A stretch of 64,000 nucleotides of DNA from Cellulomonas sp. Y8 (GCF_008033115.1 NZ_CP041203.1:62001-126000); one strand, 5' to 3'; shown: positions 51,604 through 64,000, counted from the first letter of the stretch. Translations and numbers: made by a program. The notes: a model not told the origin generated them from the sequence alone.

Positions 51604-52142
51604 GAGCTCTCCTTGGACCCGCCCGCGGCGGGTGTCGATCCGATGAGTGTCTGGGTGGCCGCGCGCAGCTCGTCCGCCTCCTGGCGGTGCCGCAGGCGCA
51701 GGCCGGTGTCGAGGCCTCGGGGGTCGTCGACCGGGCTGGGGACCCAGGTCAGCACGACCAGCCCCTCGCCGCCGACGACCTTGCCGGCCATGCCGCCGGA
51801 GGTGCCCACCGCGCGCAGCGCCGCGCGCGGGACGAACACGTCCGGCGCCCCTCGTCGTCGCACCACCACGCCGGCCTCGTGGACCGCCACCGTGGCGGCC
51901 GAGCGGACGCCGAGGCCGTGCGACCCGACCCGGTCGAGCCAGTCGCCGGAGCGGGTCGTCGACACGTACGTCGCGTCGAGCGGCCCGGTCCGGGCCTCGC
52001 CGAGCGCGTCGTCGGCGGGGACGGCCGGCGGCGCGGGGACGGCGTCCGGGCCGCGTCGCAGCCGGCGCCAGCCCTTCGCCATGCCGAGCAGCAGCGCGGC
52101 GCCGAGCACGACGAGGATCGTCACGGACAGCCAGGGCGGCAT
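51600..52142 (-). CDS. PH-like membrane protein inside the pyr operon
   Basis: A 180-residue protein with one N-terminal transmembrane helix ([19 protein letters not shown]) and a soluble domain with beta-strand character ([20 protein letters not shown] ... [10 protein letters not shown]). Its function is unknown; related genes of this length are found between pyrC and carA in many Micrococcales. It couples to both neighbours (TGATG with pyrC, ATGA with carA), so it is made with the pathway, although no role in pyrimidine synthesis is known. Confidence 0.75.
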   Translation of the reverse strand: MPPWLSVTILVVLGAALLLGMAKGWRRLRRGPDAVPAPPAVPADDALGEARTGPLDATYVSTTRSGDWLDRVGSHGLGVRSAATVAVHEAGVVVRRRGAPDVFVPRAALRAVGTSGGMAGKVVGGEGLVVLTWVPSPVDDPRGLDTGLRLRHRQEADELRAATQTLIGSTPAAGGSKESS

Positions 52143-53494
52143 CAGGGCGTCACCCGCCCCGCCGCGAACCGCGGGTCGGCCGGGTCGTCCTGCGGCACGC
52201 CGTCGAGCACCGTGGCCCGGCCGCGCAGGAACGTCGCGACGACCCGGCCCGGCAGCTCCCGGCCGCGCAGCGGCGAGTTCGCGGACGCGGTGGCCTGCCG
52301 CTCGGGCTCGACCACGCGACGCTGCTCCGGGTCGACCAGCACGAGGTTGGCCGGCTCCCCCACCGCGATCGGGCGGCCGTGGCCCTCGACGCGGCCGATC
52401 CGCGCGGGGTTGGTCGACAGCACCCGGGCGACGTCCGCCCAGGTCATCCGGCCGGTGTCGACCATCGTCTGCTGCACGACCGACAGCGCGGTCTCCAGCC
52501 CGGTCATGCCGAACGCGGCCGCCGCCCACTCGCAGTCCTTGTCCTCGCGGGTGTGCGGGGCGTGGTCCGTGGCGACGATGTCGATCGTGCCGTCCGCCAG
52601 GCCCTCGCGGACCGCGTCGACGTCGGCCTGCGTGCGCAGCGGCGGGTTCACCTTGAACACCGGGTCGTAGCCGCGGGCCTCCTCGTCCGTGAGGACCAGG
52701 TGGTGCGGGGTGACCTCGGCGGTGACGTCGATGCCGCGCGACTTCGCCCAGCGGACGATCTCCACCGAGCCGGCCGTCGACAGGTGGCACACGTGCAGCC
52801 GCGAGCCGACGTGCTCGGCCAGCAGCACGTCGCGGGCGATGATCGCCTCCTCCGCGACGGCGGGCCACCCGGCCAGGCCGATCTCGGCGGACACGACGCC
52901 CTCGTGCATCTGGGCGCCCTCGGTCAGCCGGGGCTCCTGCGCGTGCTGGGCGATCACGCCGTCGAACGCCTTCACGTACTCCAGCGCGCGGCGCATCAGC
53001 ACCGGGTCGTGCACGCACTTGCCGTCGTCGCTGAACACCCGGACCCGGGCGGCGGAGTCGGCCATCGCGCCGAGCTCGGCGAGGTGCTCCCCCGCCAGGC
53101 CCACGCTGACCGCGCCCACCGGGTGCACGTCGGTCCAGCCGGCCTGGGCGCCGAGCCGCCACACCTGCTCGACGACGCCGGCCGTGTCCTGCGTCGGGGT
53201 GGTGTTCGCCATCGCGTGCACCGCGGTGAACCCGCCGGCCGCCGCGGCGCGGGTGCCGGACGCGATCGTCTCGGCGTCCTCCCGGCCGGGCTCGCGCAGG
53301 TGGGTGTGCAGGTCGACCAGGCCGGGCAGCAGCACCATGCCGGTCGCGTCGACGACGTCGAGGTCGTCGGGCGCGTTCTCGGCCGCATCGCCGGCCTCCG
53401 GGCCGATCGCCGCGACCAGGCCGCCGGCGACCAGGACGTCGGTGGGCTCGCCGCCGAGGATGCGGACGTCCTTGAGCAGGTACTGCGCGGTCAT
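52142..53494 (-). CDS. pyrC: Dihydroorotase
   Basis: A 450-residue amidohydrolase that closes carbamoyl-aspartate to dihydroorotate. Zinc ligands are in [11 protein letters not shown] and in the [12 protein letters not shown] segment; VFSDDGKCV and [10 protein letters not shown] are also conserved. It is of the class I type. The ATG overlaps the pyrB stop (ATGA). Confidence 0.95.
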   Translation of the reverse strand: MTAQYLLKDVRILGGEPTDVLVAGGLVAAIGPEAGDAAENAPDDLDVVDATGMVLLPGLVDLHTHLREPGREDAETIASGTRAAAAGGFTAVHAMANTTPTQDTAGVVEQVWRLGAQAGWTDVHPVGAVSVGLAGEHLAELGAMADSAARVRVFSDDGKCVHDPVLMRRALEYVKAFDGVIAQHAQEPRLTEGAQMHEGVVSAEIGLAGWPAVAEEAIIARDVLLAEHVGSRLHVCHLSTAGSVEIVRWAKSRGIDVTAEVTPHHLVLTDEEARGYDPVFKVNPPLRTQADVDAVREGLADGTIDIVATDHAPHTREDKDCEWAAAAFGMTGLETALSVVQQTMVDTGRMTWADVARVLSTNPARIGRVEGHGRPIAVGEPANLVLVDPEQRRVVEPERQATASANSPLRGRELPGRVVATFLRGRATVLDGVPQDDPADPRFAAGRVTP

Positions 53495-54552
53495 GCGGTG
53501 GCTCCGGCGGTCGTGGCGGGCGCGGCGGCGGCGGCGGGGGTGCTGGTCAGGGCGGGGACGGCGCCGGTCGCGGGGGTCGCGCCGGCGGTGTCGCCGTCGC
53601 CCGCGAGCAGCAGGTAGAGCACCGCCATGCGCACGGCCACGCCGTTCGCGACCTGCTCGACGATCACGGCCCGCGGGGAGTCCGCCGCGTCCGCGGAGAT
53701 CTCCAGCCCGCGGTTCATCGGCCCGGGGTGCAGCACGATGCTGTGGTCCGGCAGCGTGGCGAGGCGGCGCGCGTCCAGGCCGTAGAGCCGGGTGTACTCC
53801 AGCGGGCTCGGGAAGAACCCGCCGCCCGCCGTCGACATCCGCTCGCGCTGCACGCGCAGCATCATCACCGCGTCGGGGCCCTGGGCGAGGACGTCGTCCA
53901 GCCGGTAGGACACCTCGGCCGGCCAGGGGCCGACGCCGACGGGCAGCAGCGTCGGCGGGGCCACCAGGGTGACGCGGGCGCCGAGGGTGTGCAGCAGGTC
54001 GACGTTCGACCGGGCGACCCGGCTGTGCAGCACGTCGCCGACGACCGCCACGTGCAGGCCGGCGAGGTCGTTGCCGACGCCGTCGGGGTTGGTGGCGCTG
54101 CCCGTCAGGTGCCGGCGGATCGTGAACGCGTCGAGCAGCGCCTGCGTCGGGTGCTGGTGCATCCCGTCGCCGGCGTTGACCACCGCGGCCTCGGTCCAGC
54201 CGGCGTGCGCGAGCGTGTGCGGAGCGCCGGACGCCTGGTGCCGGATGACGATCGCGTCCGCGCCCATCGCCTGCAGGGTCAGCGCGGTGTCCTTGAGCGA
54301 CTCGCCCTTGGACACGCTCGACCCCTTGGCCGAGAAGTTGATGACGTCCGCGCTCAACCGCTTGGCGGCCGTCTCGAACGAGATGCGCGTGCGGGTCGAG
54401 TCCTCGAAGAACAGGTTGACCACCGTGCGGCCGCGCAGCGTCGGCAGCTTCTTGATCTGCCGGCCCTGCGTCGCGGCCATCTGCGCGGCCGTGTCGAGGA
54501 CGCGGATCGCGGCGGCGCGGTCGAGGTCGGCCGTGGACAGCAGGTGCCTCAT
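53491..54552 (-). CDS. pyrB: Aspartate carbamoyltransferase
   Basis: A 353-residue enzyme that condenses carbamoyl phosphate with aspartate. Carbamoyl-phosphate binding is in [13 protein letters not shown], with SKGESLKDT and [18 protein letters not shown] also present. An Ala/Thr-rich C-terminal tail of about 35 residues (from [14 protein letters not shown]) exceeds the usual length. No pyrI was found; regulation is probably through PyrR. The ATG overlaps the pyrR stop. Confidence 0.95.
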   Translation of the reverse strand: MRHLLSTADLDRAAAIRVLDTAAQMAATQGRQIKKLPTLRGRTVVNLFFEDSTRTRISFETAAKRLSADVINFSAKGSSVSKGESLKDTALTLQAMGADAIVIRHQASGAPHTLAHAGWTEAAVVNAGDGMHQHPTQALLDAFTIRRHLTGSATNPDGVGNDLAGLHVAVVGDVLHSRVARSNVDLLHTLGARVTLVAPPTLLPVGVGPWPAEVSYRLDDVLAQGPDAVMMLRVQRERMSTAGGGFFPSPLEYTRLYGLDARRLATLPDHSIVLHPGPMNRGLEISADAADSPRAVIVEQVANGVAVRMAVLYLLLAGDGDTAGATPATGAVPALTSTPAAAAAPATTAGATA

Positions 54553-55136
54553 CGCGGGCCCCCCTCGATGACGACCTCGGTGCGGCCGTCCGTCTCGGCG
54601 AGCAGCACGCGCACGCGCTCCGCCGTCGACGTCGGGAGGTTCTTGCCGACGAAGTCCGCCCGGATCGGCAGCTCGCGGTGCCCGCGGTCCACCAGGGCGG
54701 CGAGCTGCACCGCCCGCGGGCGGCCCAGGTCGTTCAGGGCGTCCAGCGCCGCGCGGATCGTGCGGCCGGAGTACAGCACGTCGTCCACCAGCACGACGAC
54801 CTTGCCGTCGATGCCACCCCCGGGGACCGTCGTGGCCCCGATGCTGCGGGTGGGGTGCTGGGCCAGGTCGTCGCGGTACATCGTGACGTCCAGGCTGCCG
54901 ACCAGGTCCTCGGCCACCAGGCCGGGCTCCACGGCCGCGAGCCGCGCCGCGAGGCGGTGGGCCAGCGGGACGCCGCGGGTCGGGATGCCGAGGACGACGA
55001 GGTCGTCGCCGCCCTTGTTGCGCTCGAGGATCTCGTGGGCGATGCGCGTCAGCGCGCGGGCCACGTCCTGCTCGCCCAGGACGACGGTGCTGCCGGTGGC
55101 TGCTGCGTCGTCGGGCACGGGGGTACCGGAGGTCAT
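54549..55136 (-). CDS. pyrR: Pyrimidine operon regulator PyrR
   Basis: A 195-residue RNA-binding regulator that resembles a phosphoribosyltransferase. The PRPP motif is [30 protein letters not shown] and [10 protein letters not shown] also fit. UMP-bound PyrR binds a hairpin in the leader; in mycobacteria this blocks translation. The matching hairpin here covers the ribosome site (55154-55167). The GC-rich first 15 residues are variable. Confidence 0.95.
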   Translation of the reverse strand: MTSGTPVPDDAAATGSTVVLGEQDVARALTRIAHEILERNKGGDDLVVLGIPTRGVPLAHRLAARLAAVEPGLVAEDLVGSLDVTMYRDDLAQHPTRSIGATTVPGGGIDGKVVVLVDDVLYSGRTIRAALDALNDLGRPRAVQLAALVDRGHRELPIRADFVGKNLPTSTAERVRVLLAETDGRTEVVIEGGPR

Positions 55137-55153
55137 CCGGGCCGCTCCTTCCC

Positions 55154-55167
55154 CGCCTCACGGGACG
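55154..55167 (-). promoter_or_regulatory. PyrR-binding hairpin overlapping the pyrR ribosome site
   Basis: The minus strand reads CGTCCCGTGAGGCG, matching the known PyrR-binding loop consensus (ARUCCNGNGAGGYU) except at its ends. Flanking bases pair (TCCCG with CGGGGA) and the ribosome site AAGGAG follows at once, 9 bp before the ATG. This arrangement suits translational repression by UMP-PyrR. Confidence 0.75.
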
Positions 55168-55308
55168 GTGTTAAAGGAATGCTCGTTCCCCGGCACCTTA
55201 CACAGCGGTCGCGGCTGCGGCCCGCCGCGTCCACGCCGCGGCCTGCGTGACCCGCACCACGCCCCCGCTGCGCACAGCCCTGCGCCCACCCGCCGCCGCG
55301 CCACGTCC

Positions 55309-55372
55309 GCCGAGATGGCAACTCTCGGCTGTGTCGGGTGGCCCACGCACAGCCGAGAGTTGCCATCTCGGC
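55309..55372. repeat. Perfect 25-bp inverted repeat between nusB and pyrR
   Basis: Arm 1 (55309-55333) runs GCCGAGATGGCAACTCTCGG plus CTGTG; arm 2 (55348-55372) is its exact reverse complement; the loop is 14 bases. Each arm also folds on itself (GCCGAGA-TGGCAAC-TCTCGGC). The remaining bases of this 312-bp gap hold the nusB terminator hairpin (55398-55433), the PyrR site and no gene. It looks like a dispersed palindromic element rather than an ordinary terminator. Confidence 0.85.
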
Positions 55373-55397
55373 ACCGGCCGCAGCGCGGAGACGCAGG

Positions 55398-55433
55398 ACG
55401 GCCCCCGTCCAGCCCAGAGGCGGCGGGGGCCGT
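55398..55433 (-). terminator. Hairpin terminator of nusB
   Basis: ACGGCCCCCG (55398-55407) pairs with CGGGGGCCGT (55424-55433) around a 16-base loop, starting 16 bp after the nusB stop. Confidence 0.6.
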
Positions 55434-55448
55434 GCGTGCGCGGGCGGG

Positions 55449-55865
55449 TCAGGCCAGCAGGGTCGGCTTCAGGTCGACCAGGCGGCCCAGCAGGCCGTTG
55501 ACGAAGCCCGGGGACTCGTCGGTCGAGAGGCTGCGGGCCAGCTCGACCGCCTCGTCCACGGCGACCGCGTCGGGCACGTCGTCGTTGAACAGGATCTCCC
55601 ACGTGCCGATCCGCAGGAGCTCGCGGTCGACCGCGGGCATCCGCTCGATCGTCCAGCCGTGCGAGTGCGTCGCGATGACCTCGTCGATCCGGGCGCGCTG
55701 CGCCTGGACGCCCTCGACCAGCTCCACCGAGTACTGCGGCAGGGCCGCCTCGGTGCCGGGCTGCGCGATGCGGTCCGCGAGCACGGTCAGCGGGTCGAGC
55801 CGGCGCTGCTCCGCCTCGAAGAGGACGTCGAGGGCCCGCTTGCGGGCCTTGGTGCGAGCTCCCAC
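55449..55865 (-). CDS. nusB: Transcription antitermination protein NusB
   Basis: A 138-residue all-helical factor that joins NusE at boxA in rRNA antitermination. Conserved segments are ARKRALDVLFEAEQRRLDP, the central YSVELVEGVQAQRARIDEVI and DRELLRIGTWEILFNDDVPD, then AVDEAVELARSLSTDESPGF. The GTG start lies one base after efp, so it is in the same operon. Confidence 0.95.
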   Translation of the reverse strand: MGARTKARKRALDVLFEAEQRRLDPLTVLADRIAQPGTEAALPQYSVELVEGVQAQRARIDEVIATHSHGWTIERMPAVDRELLRIGTWEILFNDDVPDAVAVDEAVELARSLSTDESPGFVNGLLGRLVDLKPTLLA

Positions 55866-55866
55866 C

Positions 55867-56430
55867 TCAGTCGTTCACGCGACCCAGGTAGCTGCCGTCG
55901 CGGGTGTCGACCTTGACCTTGGTGTCCGACTCCAGGAACAGCGGGACCTGGATCTGGTAGCCGGTCTCCAGCGTCGCGGGCTTGGTGCCGGCCGAGGAGC
56001 GGTCGCCCTGCAGGCCCGGCTCGGTGTAGGTGACCATGAGGGTCACCGACGGCGGGAGCTCGACGTACAGCGGCACGCCGTCGTTCGTCGCGACCATCGC
56101 GCTGGTGCTCTCGAGCATGAAGTTCGCGGCGTCGCCGACGGTGGCGGCCGGGACGGTGATCTGGTCGTAGGTGTCCGTGTCCATGAACACGAAGTCCTCG
56201 CCGTCCTTGTACAGGTACTGCATGTCGCGCTTGTCGACGTTCGCCGTCTCGACCTTGGTGCCGGCGTTGAACGTGCGGTCGACGACCTTGCCCGAGAGGA
56301 CATTCTTCAGCTTGGTGCGGACGAACGCGCCGCCCTTGCCGGGCTTCACGTGCTGGAACTCGATGACCGTCCAGAGCTGGCCGTCGATCCTCAGCACGGT
56401 GCCGTTCTTCAGGTCGTTCGTCGTCGCCAC
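55867..56430 (-). CDS. efp: Elongation factor P
   Basis: A 187-residue three-domain factor that rescues ribosomes stalled at polyproline. The loop that contacts the peptidyl-tRNA reads [13 protein letters not shown], with an unmodified Lys type common in actinobacteria. The C-terminal [20 protein letters not shown] and the final [11 protein letters not shown] are typical. The GTG start follows AGGA. Confidence 0.96.
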   Translation of the reverse strand: MATTNDLKNGTVLRIDGQLWTVIEFQHVKPGKGGAFVRTKLKNVLSGKVVDRTFNAGTKVETANVDKRDMQYLYKDGEDFVFMDTDTYDQITVPAATVGDAANFMLESTSAMVATNDGVPLYVELPPSVTLMVTYTEPGLQGDRSSAGTKPATLETGYQIQVPLFLESDTKVKVDTRDGSYLGRVND

Positions 56431-56609
56431 GTGTCGCTGCTTCCTGTTCTGGGTGCGTCTGCCGGGCCGCCACGCGCTCCCGCGGGTCGCGGGCGGGGCT
56501 GGGCCGCCGACCATCCTAGCGCGCGGGACCGCCCGGCGACCGCGCTGCTCCGGCGCGCGGCGCACCGGGTCCTCCGCGGCCACCACCCGGCCGGGCCGCG
56601 CACCCGGCG

Positions 56610-57568
56610 TCAGAGGTTCCCGGCGAGCGTCCGGCGCGCGTCCTTCGCGGCGAAGAGGTCGGCGTCGGCGCGGTCGAGGAGGCTGCGCACGCCGTCCTCG
56701 GGCCGGAGCGTCGCGACGCCCGCGCTGGACGAGAGCGCCTGCCCGGCCGCCGCCGTGGCCGCCCACCGCCGGGCACCGGCCTCGCCGACGCCCGGGAGCA
56801 CCGCGAGGAACTCGTCGCCGCCGACGCGCCCGAGGACCGCCCGGGGCGGGAGCGCCGCGCGCCACGCCGCGGTCAGGGCCGCCATGAGGTCGTCGGCCCC
56901 GAGGTGGCCGTGCCGGGCGTTCACCACCTTGAAGTCGTCGATGTCGAACGCCACGACGCTCAGCGGCGCGCCGCTCCGCAGGGCGCGCGGGACCAGGTCG
57001 GCCACGCGCTCGTAGAACGAGCCGCGGTTCAGCGCCCCGGTGAGGTGGTCGGTGCGGGCCTGGCGCCGCAGCCGCTCGGACTGCTGCGCCATCAGCCAGG
57101 ACGACAGCAGCGCCATCGTGCTCGCCGCCACCACGATCACCGGGTGCACCGAGGCGGGCGCGAACGTCGCGGACAGGGCGATCGCGGCCACCACGACCCC
57201 GGCGACCACCGCCGCGCGCCGGCGCTCGAGCGCATACGCCGCGAACTGCCCCGCGACGACGAACCCGAGTGCGAACACCACGACGCCCTGCGCGGTGTGG
57301 CACGAGGTCACGAGGACCGCGGACACGACGACACCCACGATCACCACGACCTGCGTGCTCCGCTGGTGCACCGGCAGCGCGAGCAGGAGCCCGCACAGGA
57401 CCACGTCGACGGCCGACACCACGAGCCACCACTGCGCGGGCGAACGGGTCGGCGGGCCAGATGCCGCCCAGCGCGGTCACGACCCGCCATGACGAAGAGC
57501 CCGATCGCCAGGTGGTCGCGCGCGGAGACGTCGCGGTCCTCCCCCGGGCCCACCTGGTCTCCGCGCAT
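56610..57568 (-). CDS. GGDEF (diguanylate cyclase) membrane protein with two frame breaks
   Basis: A probable c-di-GMP synthase with a multi-helix N-terminal membrane region ([20 protein letters not shown] and on, five or six helices) and a C-terminal GGDEF domain ([14 protein letters not shown] ... [15 protein letters not shown]). The active-site motif is intact; the upstream RxxD inhibitory site is not clear. The first part is split: [20 protein letters not shown] in one frame, [16 protein letters not shown] in a second, and the rest in a third, with breaks near 57483-57485 and 57434-57440. The likely start is the ATG at 57568. An intact continuous frame begins only at 57422. Confidence 0.75.
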
Positions 57569-57856
57569 GCGTCTCCATCGGGAGGCGTTGCCCGTGACTG
57601 GACCGCTGGATCGGGTGAAGACGGGCGCACAGGGCGCGGTGACTCCCGGGCGTGCGCCACGTGCCCGGCGACGGCTCGGCGCGGCGCGCCCAGGCACGCG
57701 GCCCGGGGGCCTCACGCGGGCGGGGAGGTCGACGTACCCGAGGTCACCAGCGCGAGCAGGTGGCACCGAGGACAGCACCGGCGCGACGGTGAGCCCGGAC
57801 GGAGCCCGGTCCGCAGGTGCGTAAGCCGGTCGCCGCTCGTCCCCGGCTGCACCCGG
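57569..57856. other. Intergenic region between the GGDEF gene and the SatD operon
   Basis: 288 bp with no gene. It contains GC-rich palindromic patches (around 57655-57720) that may terminate the SatD operon. Short pieces near 57590-57610 loosely recall a GEMM riboswitch but lack the conserved core. Confidence 0.3.
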
Positions 57857-58378
57857 TCACGGGATCAGGGCGCACGAGGACCCCCGGCAGATCTCGTTCT
57901 CCGGCATGGCGTACGCCAGGAAGCCACCGACCACGAGCCAGTAGAGCAGGTCACGGTTGCCGGGGATCGACCACCAGCTCGCCCGCCAGCCCTCGGGGCG
58001 GCGCGCCGCGATCCACCGCGCGCGGTCGCGGTCCGTCACGAGGTAGCGAACTCCGGCGACGAGCGCCGCGCCGAGCGACGCACCCGATGCCCGTTCCCCG
58101 AGGGTGAACCAGGTCTCCTGCCCCGTCAGCAGACCGGCGACCACCCCGATCCCGAGCAGCACGACGCTGAAGAGCGCGGCAGCCAGCCCCAGGAGAGCGA
58201 GCAGGGCCTGGCGCAGCTCGACGTTCGGATGGTTCGCGAACGCGCCGTCCACCTGGGACCGCACCGACTCGAGCCGCGGGATCCCCGCGGTCCGCTGCCG
58301 CAGCAGGAACCCGCACGTGGCGAGGGCGACCACCCAGATCCGCCCGATCAGCCGTGCGGAACCACGGGGTCGGCTCAC
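57857..58378 (-). CDS. Membrane protein of unknown function, third gene of the SatD operon
   Basis: A 173-residue protein with three or four predicted helices (ALLALLGLAAALFSVVLLGI, VAGLLTG region, LGAALVAGVRYLV, LLYWLVVGGFLAYAMP). The C-terminal segment contains two Cys (ENEICRGSSCALIP) that could form a disulfide outside. I recognise no family. Its GTG overlaps the preceding gene by four bases, so it is translated with it. Confidence 0.65.
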   Translation of the reverse strand: MSRPRGSARLIGRIWVVALATCGFLLRQRTAGIPRLESVRSQVDGAFANHPNVELRQALLALLGLAAALFSVVLLGIGVVAGLLTGQETWFTLGERASGASLGAALVAGVRYLVTDRDRARWIAARRPEGWRASWWSIPGNRDLLYWLVVGGFLAYAMPENEICRGSSCALIP

Positions 58379-58899
58379 CTCGTGAGCAACCAGCGTCCGA
58401 GCACCCCGATGCCCGCCGCCCACACCAGCGACGCCAGCGTGCCGATCACGAACCGCTCCGACACCGCCGGGTCGTCGCCCGCGCGCAGCTCCGGGTACCG
58501 GCCGAGGCCCTTGACCGCGACGACGACCGCGACCCCGCCGGGCTCGCCCGCCAGCAGCGTGCCCGTGATCGCCAGGCGCTCCAGCACGCCGATCCAGGTG
58601 CCGCCGCGCAGCTTCGCGCGGGCGCGGTCGCTGTCGGGACCGTCGCCGAGCGCGCGGGCGTTCGCGTCGCCGTCCGCGCCGGGGTTGACCCGGCCCTTGC
58701 GGTAGTCGCGCGGGTGGTCGTTGGCGGGACCCGCCGCGGGACCCGACCCGCCCGCCGCGACCGTCGGGCGCGCGGCCCCGGGCGAGCGCCGCCCGCCCCG
58801 GTCCGCCAGCCGCAGCACGCCCGCCGCGGCGACCCAGCCGAGGCCGACGCTGACCGCCAGCGCGCCCACGACCAGCGCGGTCCCCCACAGCGTCGTCAC
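58375..58899 (-). CDS. Membrane protein resembling the C-terminal half of DUF3307, second gene of the SatD operon
   Basis: A 174-residue protein with an N-terminal helix (TALVVGALAVSVGLGWVAAA), a polar Gly/Pro/Asp-rich middle (residues ~30-90) and two C-terminal helices. The segment GGTWIGVLERLAITGTLLAG followed by VVVAVKGLGRYPEL and ERFVIGTLASLVWAAG resembles the end of DUF3307 proteins, which are often found with SatD. It overlaps both neighbours by four bases. Function unknown. Confidence 0.65.
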   Translation of the reverse strand: MTTLWGTALVVGALAVSVGLGWVAAAGVLRLADRGGRRSPGAARPTVAAGGSGPAAGPANDHPRDYRKGRVNPGADGDANARALGDGPDSDRARAKLRGGTWIGVLERLAITGTLLAGEPGGVAVVVAVKGLGRYPELRAGDDPAVSERFVIGTLASLVWAAGIGVLGRWLLTR

Positions 58900-59591
58900 G
58901 CGCGCTCCTCCGGCTCGTCGGCGGCGGGGTCGTGCTCCCCGTCGGCCGACCCATCGTGGCCGGACCCGCCCGCGAGCCGCAGCAGGCGCGCCGCCGCGGG
59001 CCGGGCAGCGACCTCCTCGGCCCACAGCGCGGCCCGCAGCCGGGCGCTCACCGCCTGCTGGCTGATCCCGAGCGCGGCGGCGACGTCCTCCTGCCGAGCC
59101 GGCGGCTCTCCTGCCGGACGCGCGACGAGGTCGACGACCGACCACCCCGCGGCGGTGCGCCGCGCGACGACGGAGCCCAGGAGCGTCAGCACGCCCTCCG
59201 CCTCGGCCGCCAGCTCCGGGTCCGGGCCGCGCACGGCCAGCGGCACGGCGCGCAGCCGCGACTTCGCCGCCTCGACGGCTTCGCGCGCGTGGATGAACGC
59301 GGTGCCGGACCCGGCGCGGGACGACGCCGGGAGCGGGGTGTCCACGACGCCCGCGCCGATGCCGACGCTCCACCCCCCGGTGCGCACCAGGTGCAGGGCC
59401 AGCGCGACGACGAGGTCGGCGTCGGCGAGGACCGCCTGGACCTCGTCGCCGACCGTGCGCTCGAACGGCAGCACGACCGCCCCGGGCGCCGCGTCGACGA
59501 GCGGCGAGGCAGTGGTCAGCCCGGCGAGCAGCGCCTCGACGCGGTCACCGACCCGTCGACTGCCCTCCTGGTCCACGGTCAGGGTCCACAT
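58896..59591 (-). CDS. SatD-family protein
   Basis: A 231-residue member of the SatD family, first named from the Streptococcus mutans sat operon (acid tolerance) and of unknown function. Family features are the N-terminal TLTVDQEGSRRVGDRVEALL, the VLPFERTVGDEVQAVLAD motif, GAGVVDTPLP and the C-terminal helix-turn-helix-like QEDVAAALGISQQAVSARLR. That last region suggests DNA binding and self-control of the operon. It heads a three-gene set with two small membrane proteins. Two matching palindromes lie 32-77 bp before its start. Confidence 0.8.
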   Translation of the reverse strand: MWTLTVDQEGSRRVGDRVEALLAGLTTASPLVDAAPGAVVLPFERTVGDEVQAVLADADLVVALALHLVRTGGWSVGIGAGVVDTPLPASSRAGSGTAFIHAREAVEAAKSRLRAVPLAVRGPDPELAAEAEGVLTLLGSVVARRTAAGWSVVDLVARPAGEPPARQEDVAAALGISQQAVSARLRAALWAEEVAARPAAARLLRLAGGSGHDGSADGEHDPAADEPEERA

Positions 59592-59622
59592 GGGTCCAGG
59601 CTAGGACCTGGTACGGCTCGTT

Positions 59623-59668
59623 ACAACCTCTGGGGGTTGTACTGGCACCAACAACCCTGCGGGGTTGT
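59623..59668 (-). promoter_or_regulatory. Two identical-format palindromes, candidate operators of the SatD operon
   Basis: ACAACC-N6-GGTTGT occurs twice (59623-59640 and 59651-59668), with centres 28 bp apart, in the 83-bp gap between the satD-like start and the aroB stop. Both half-sites are exact; the first extends to TACAACC/GGTTGTA. This is a strong signature of a dimeric regulator binding in tandem. The HTH-bearing SatD-like protein itself is the obvious candidate. Confidence 0.7.
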
Positions 59669-59674
59669 ATCGGG

Positions 59675-63500
<3,826 letters not shown>

Positions 63501-63501
<1 letters not shown>

Positions 63502-64000
63502 CAGGGCAGCTCCCCCATGAGTCGGAGCGAGAACGCGGACGTGGTCACCTGGACGGTGCCGGTGACGTCGTAGGCGGAGGCGTCGTTGCGCTTCACGACG
63601 GACACCCGCGGGTCGTCGAAGCCGCGGACGCCGTCGAACGCGTCGAGCAGCGCGGCGATGTCGACGGGCGTCGCCGACGTGCCGGTGAAGGTCAGCTGCA
63701 CGACGCCGGGCGTCACGAGCGGGTCGGGCACGCCGGTGGTCGCCGGATCCGCCGCGGTGACCAGGGTCTGCAGCGACATGTCGGGCGGCAGCACCGCGGA
63801 GACGGCGCCGAGGTAGTCCGACCAGAGGATCTCCCCGGACGAGGCGATCACGGTCGCCTTGCCCATCCGCGTGATGTCGTCGAGCACCGGGGTCACCTCG
63901 GCGTACGTCTTCTTCTCCGTCAGGAGCGAGTCGGTGCGCGCCTGCTCGGCGGTCAGGTCGTCCTGGGCGCCGCCCACGATCAACGTGCCCACGAACCAGG
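63501..64000 (-). CDS. pilN: Type IV pilus assembly protein PilN-like, 5' end outside the window
   Basis: The C-terminal ~165 residues of a PilN-type protein. The frame is open to the right edge. It contains the end of a coiled coil (DDLTAEQARTDSLLTEKKTY), then a ferredoxin-like domain (VLPPDMSLQTLVTAA, VVQLTFTGTSATPVDIAALL, VSVVKRNDASAYDVTGTVQV). It immediately precedes a PilO-like gene with a one-base overlap. PilN and PilO form heterodimers across the inner membrane. Upstream pilM and pilB-type genes would lie outside the window. Confidence 0.72.

Noticed and set aside
55133..55366. Short frames reading MATLGC... on both sides of the inverted repeat
   Set aside because: They are translations of the palindrome arms, not genes.
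57569..57620. Possible c-di-GMP (GEMM) riboswitch ahead of the GGDEF gene
   Set aside because: CACGGGCAACGCC recalls a GEMM fragment but the tetraloop, receptor and second helix are missing.

Overview
The window is very GC-rich DNA with GTG starts common, almost no spacing between genes, and a gene set (rbpA, mihF, pafBC, actinobacterial PriA, long-form hisG) that is diagnostic of Actinobacteria. The order pilN-pilO-aroC-aroK-aroB ... efp-nusB-pyrR-pyrB-pyrC-carA-carB-pyrF-mihF-gmk-rpoZ-coaBC-metK-priA-fmt-rsmB-rpe-rib fits Micrococcales, most likely a Cellulomonas-like organism (inference from content and order). No tRNA, rRNA, CRISPR array, insertion sequence or prophage was seen.

Layout. 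Positions 1-12.5 kb are an accessory patchwork of single genes on both strands: a patatin lipase cut by the window edge, a P-loop kinase, two decayed gene relics, a RidA protein, a UvrA-like ABC ATPase next to an epoxide hydrolase, a membrane-anchored beta-propeller protein, a DUF2975/Xre pair, a second kinase, DUF4287 and a carboxylate-amine ligase. From 12.7 to 25.3 kb lie rbpA (behind a SigR/SigH-type promoter), the lipoprotein/mannosyl pair lnt-ppm, an amidohydrolase, and a block of helicase, lipid kinase, tatC, tatA and pafBC. From 25.3 to 29.3 kb are a DUF3866 gene, a DUF222/HNH gene and a PH-domain gene. From 28.7 to 35 kb, on the minus strand, an FMN riboswitch heads ribD-ribE-ribBA-ribH-ribM, followed closely by hisE-hisG. 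From 35 to 55.1 kb there is one long minus-strand housekeeping run: pyrimidine biosynthesis under a PyrR-binding loop, then mihF, gmk, rpoZ, coaBC, metK, priA, a HAD phosphatase, fmt, rsmB and rpe. From 55.4 to 64 kb are nusB-efp, a GGDEF protein, a three-gene SatD-family/membrane-protein operon with two matching palindromes in its promoter, aroB-aroK-aroC, and pilO-pilN running off the right edge.

How the genes work together. Most minus-strand operons are translationally coupled by ATGA, GTGA or TGATG junctions. The rib operon carries its own transporter. The pyr operon runs from regulator PyrR to OMP decarboxylase PyrF in order.

Data quality. At least ten single-base-scale frame changes interrupt conserved genes (DEAD/DEAH helicase, priA, the GGDEF gene, aroC, aroK, pilO). 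Several come as compensating pairs and several lie in short G or C runs. Indel errors in the assembly are the simplest explanation, so those genes are annotated as CDS with the break points stated. Two other broken loci, a DUF3140 remnant and a 3' gene remnant at about 3.3-3.6 kb, lack much of the gene and look like true relics. The least explained features are the structured leader upstream of lnt, the SatD operon and its operators, and a perfect 25-bp inverted repeat between nusB and pyrR.
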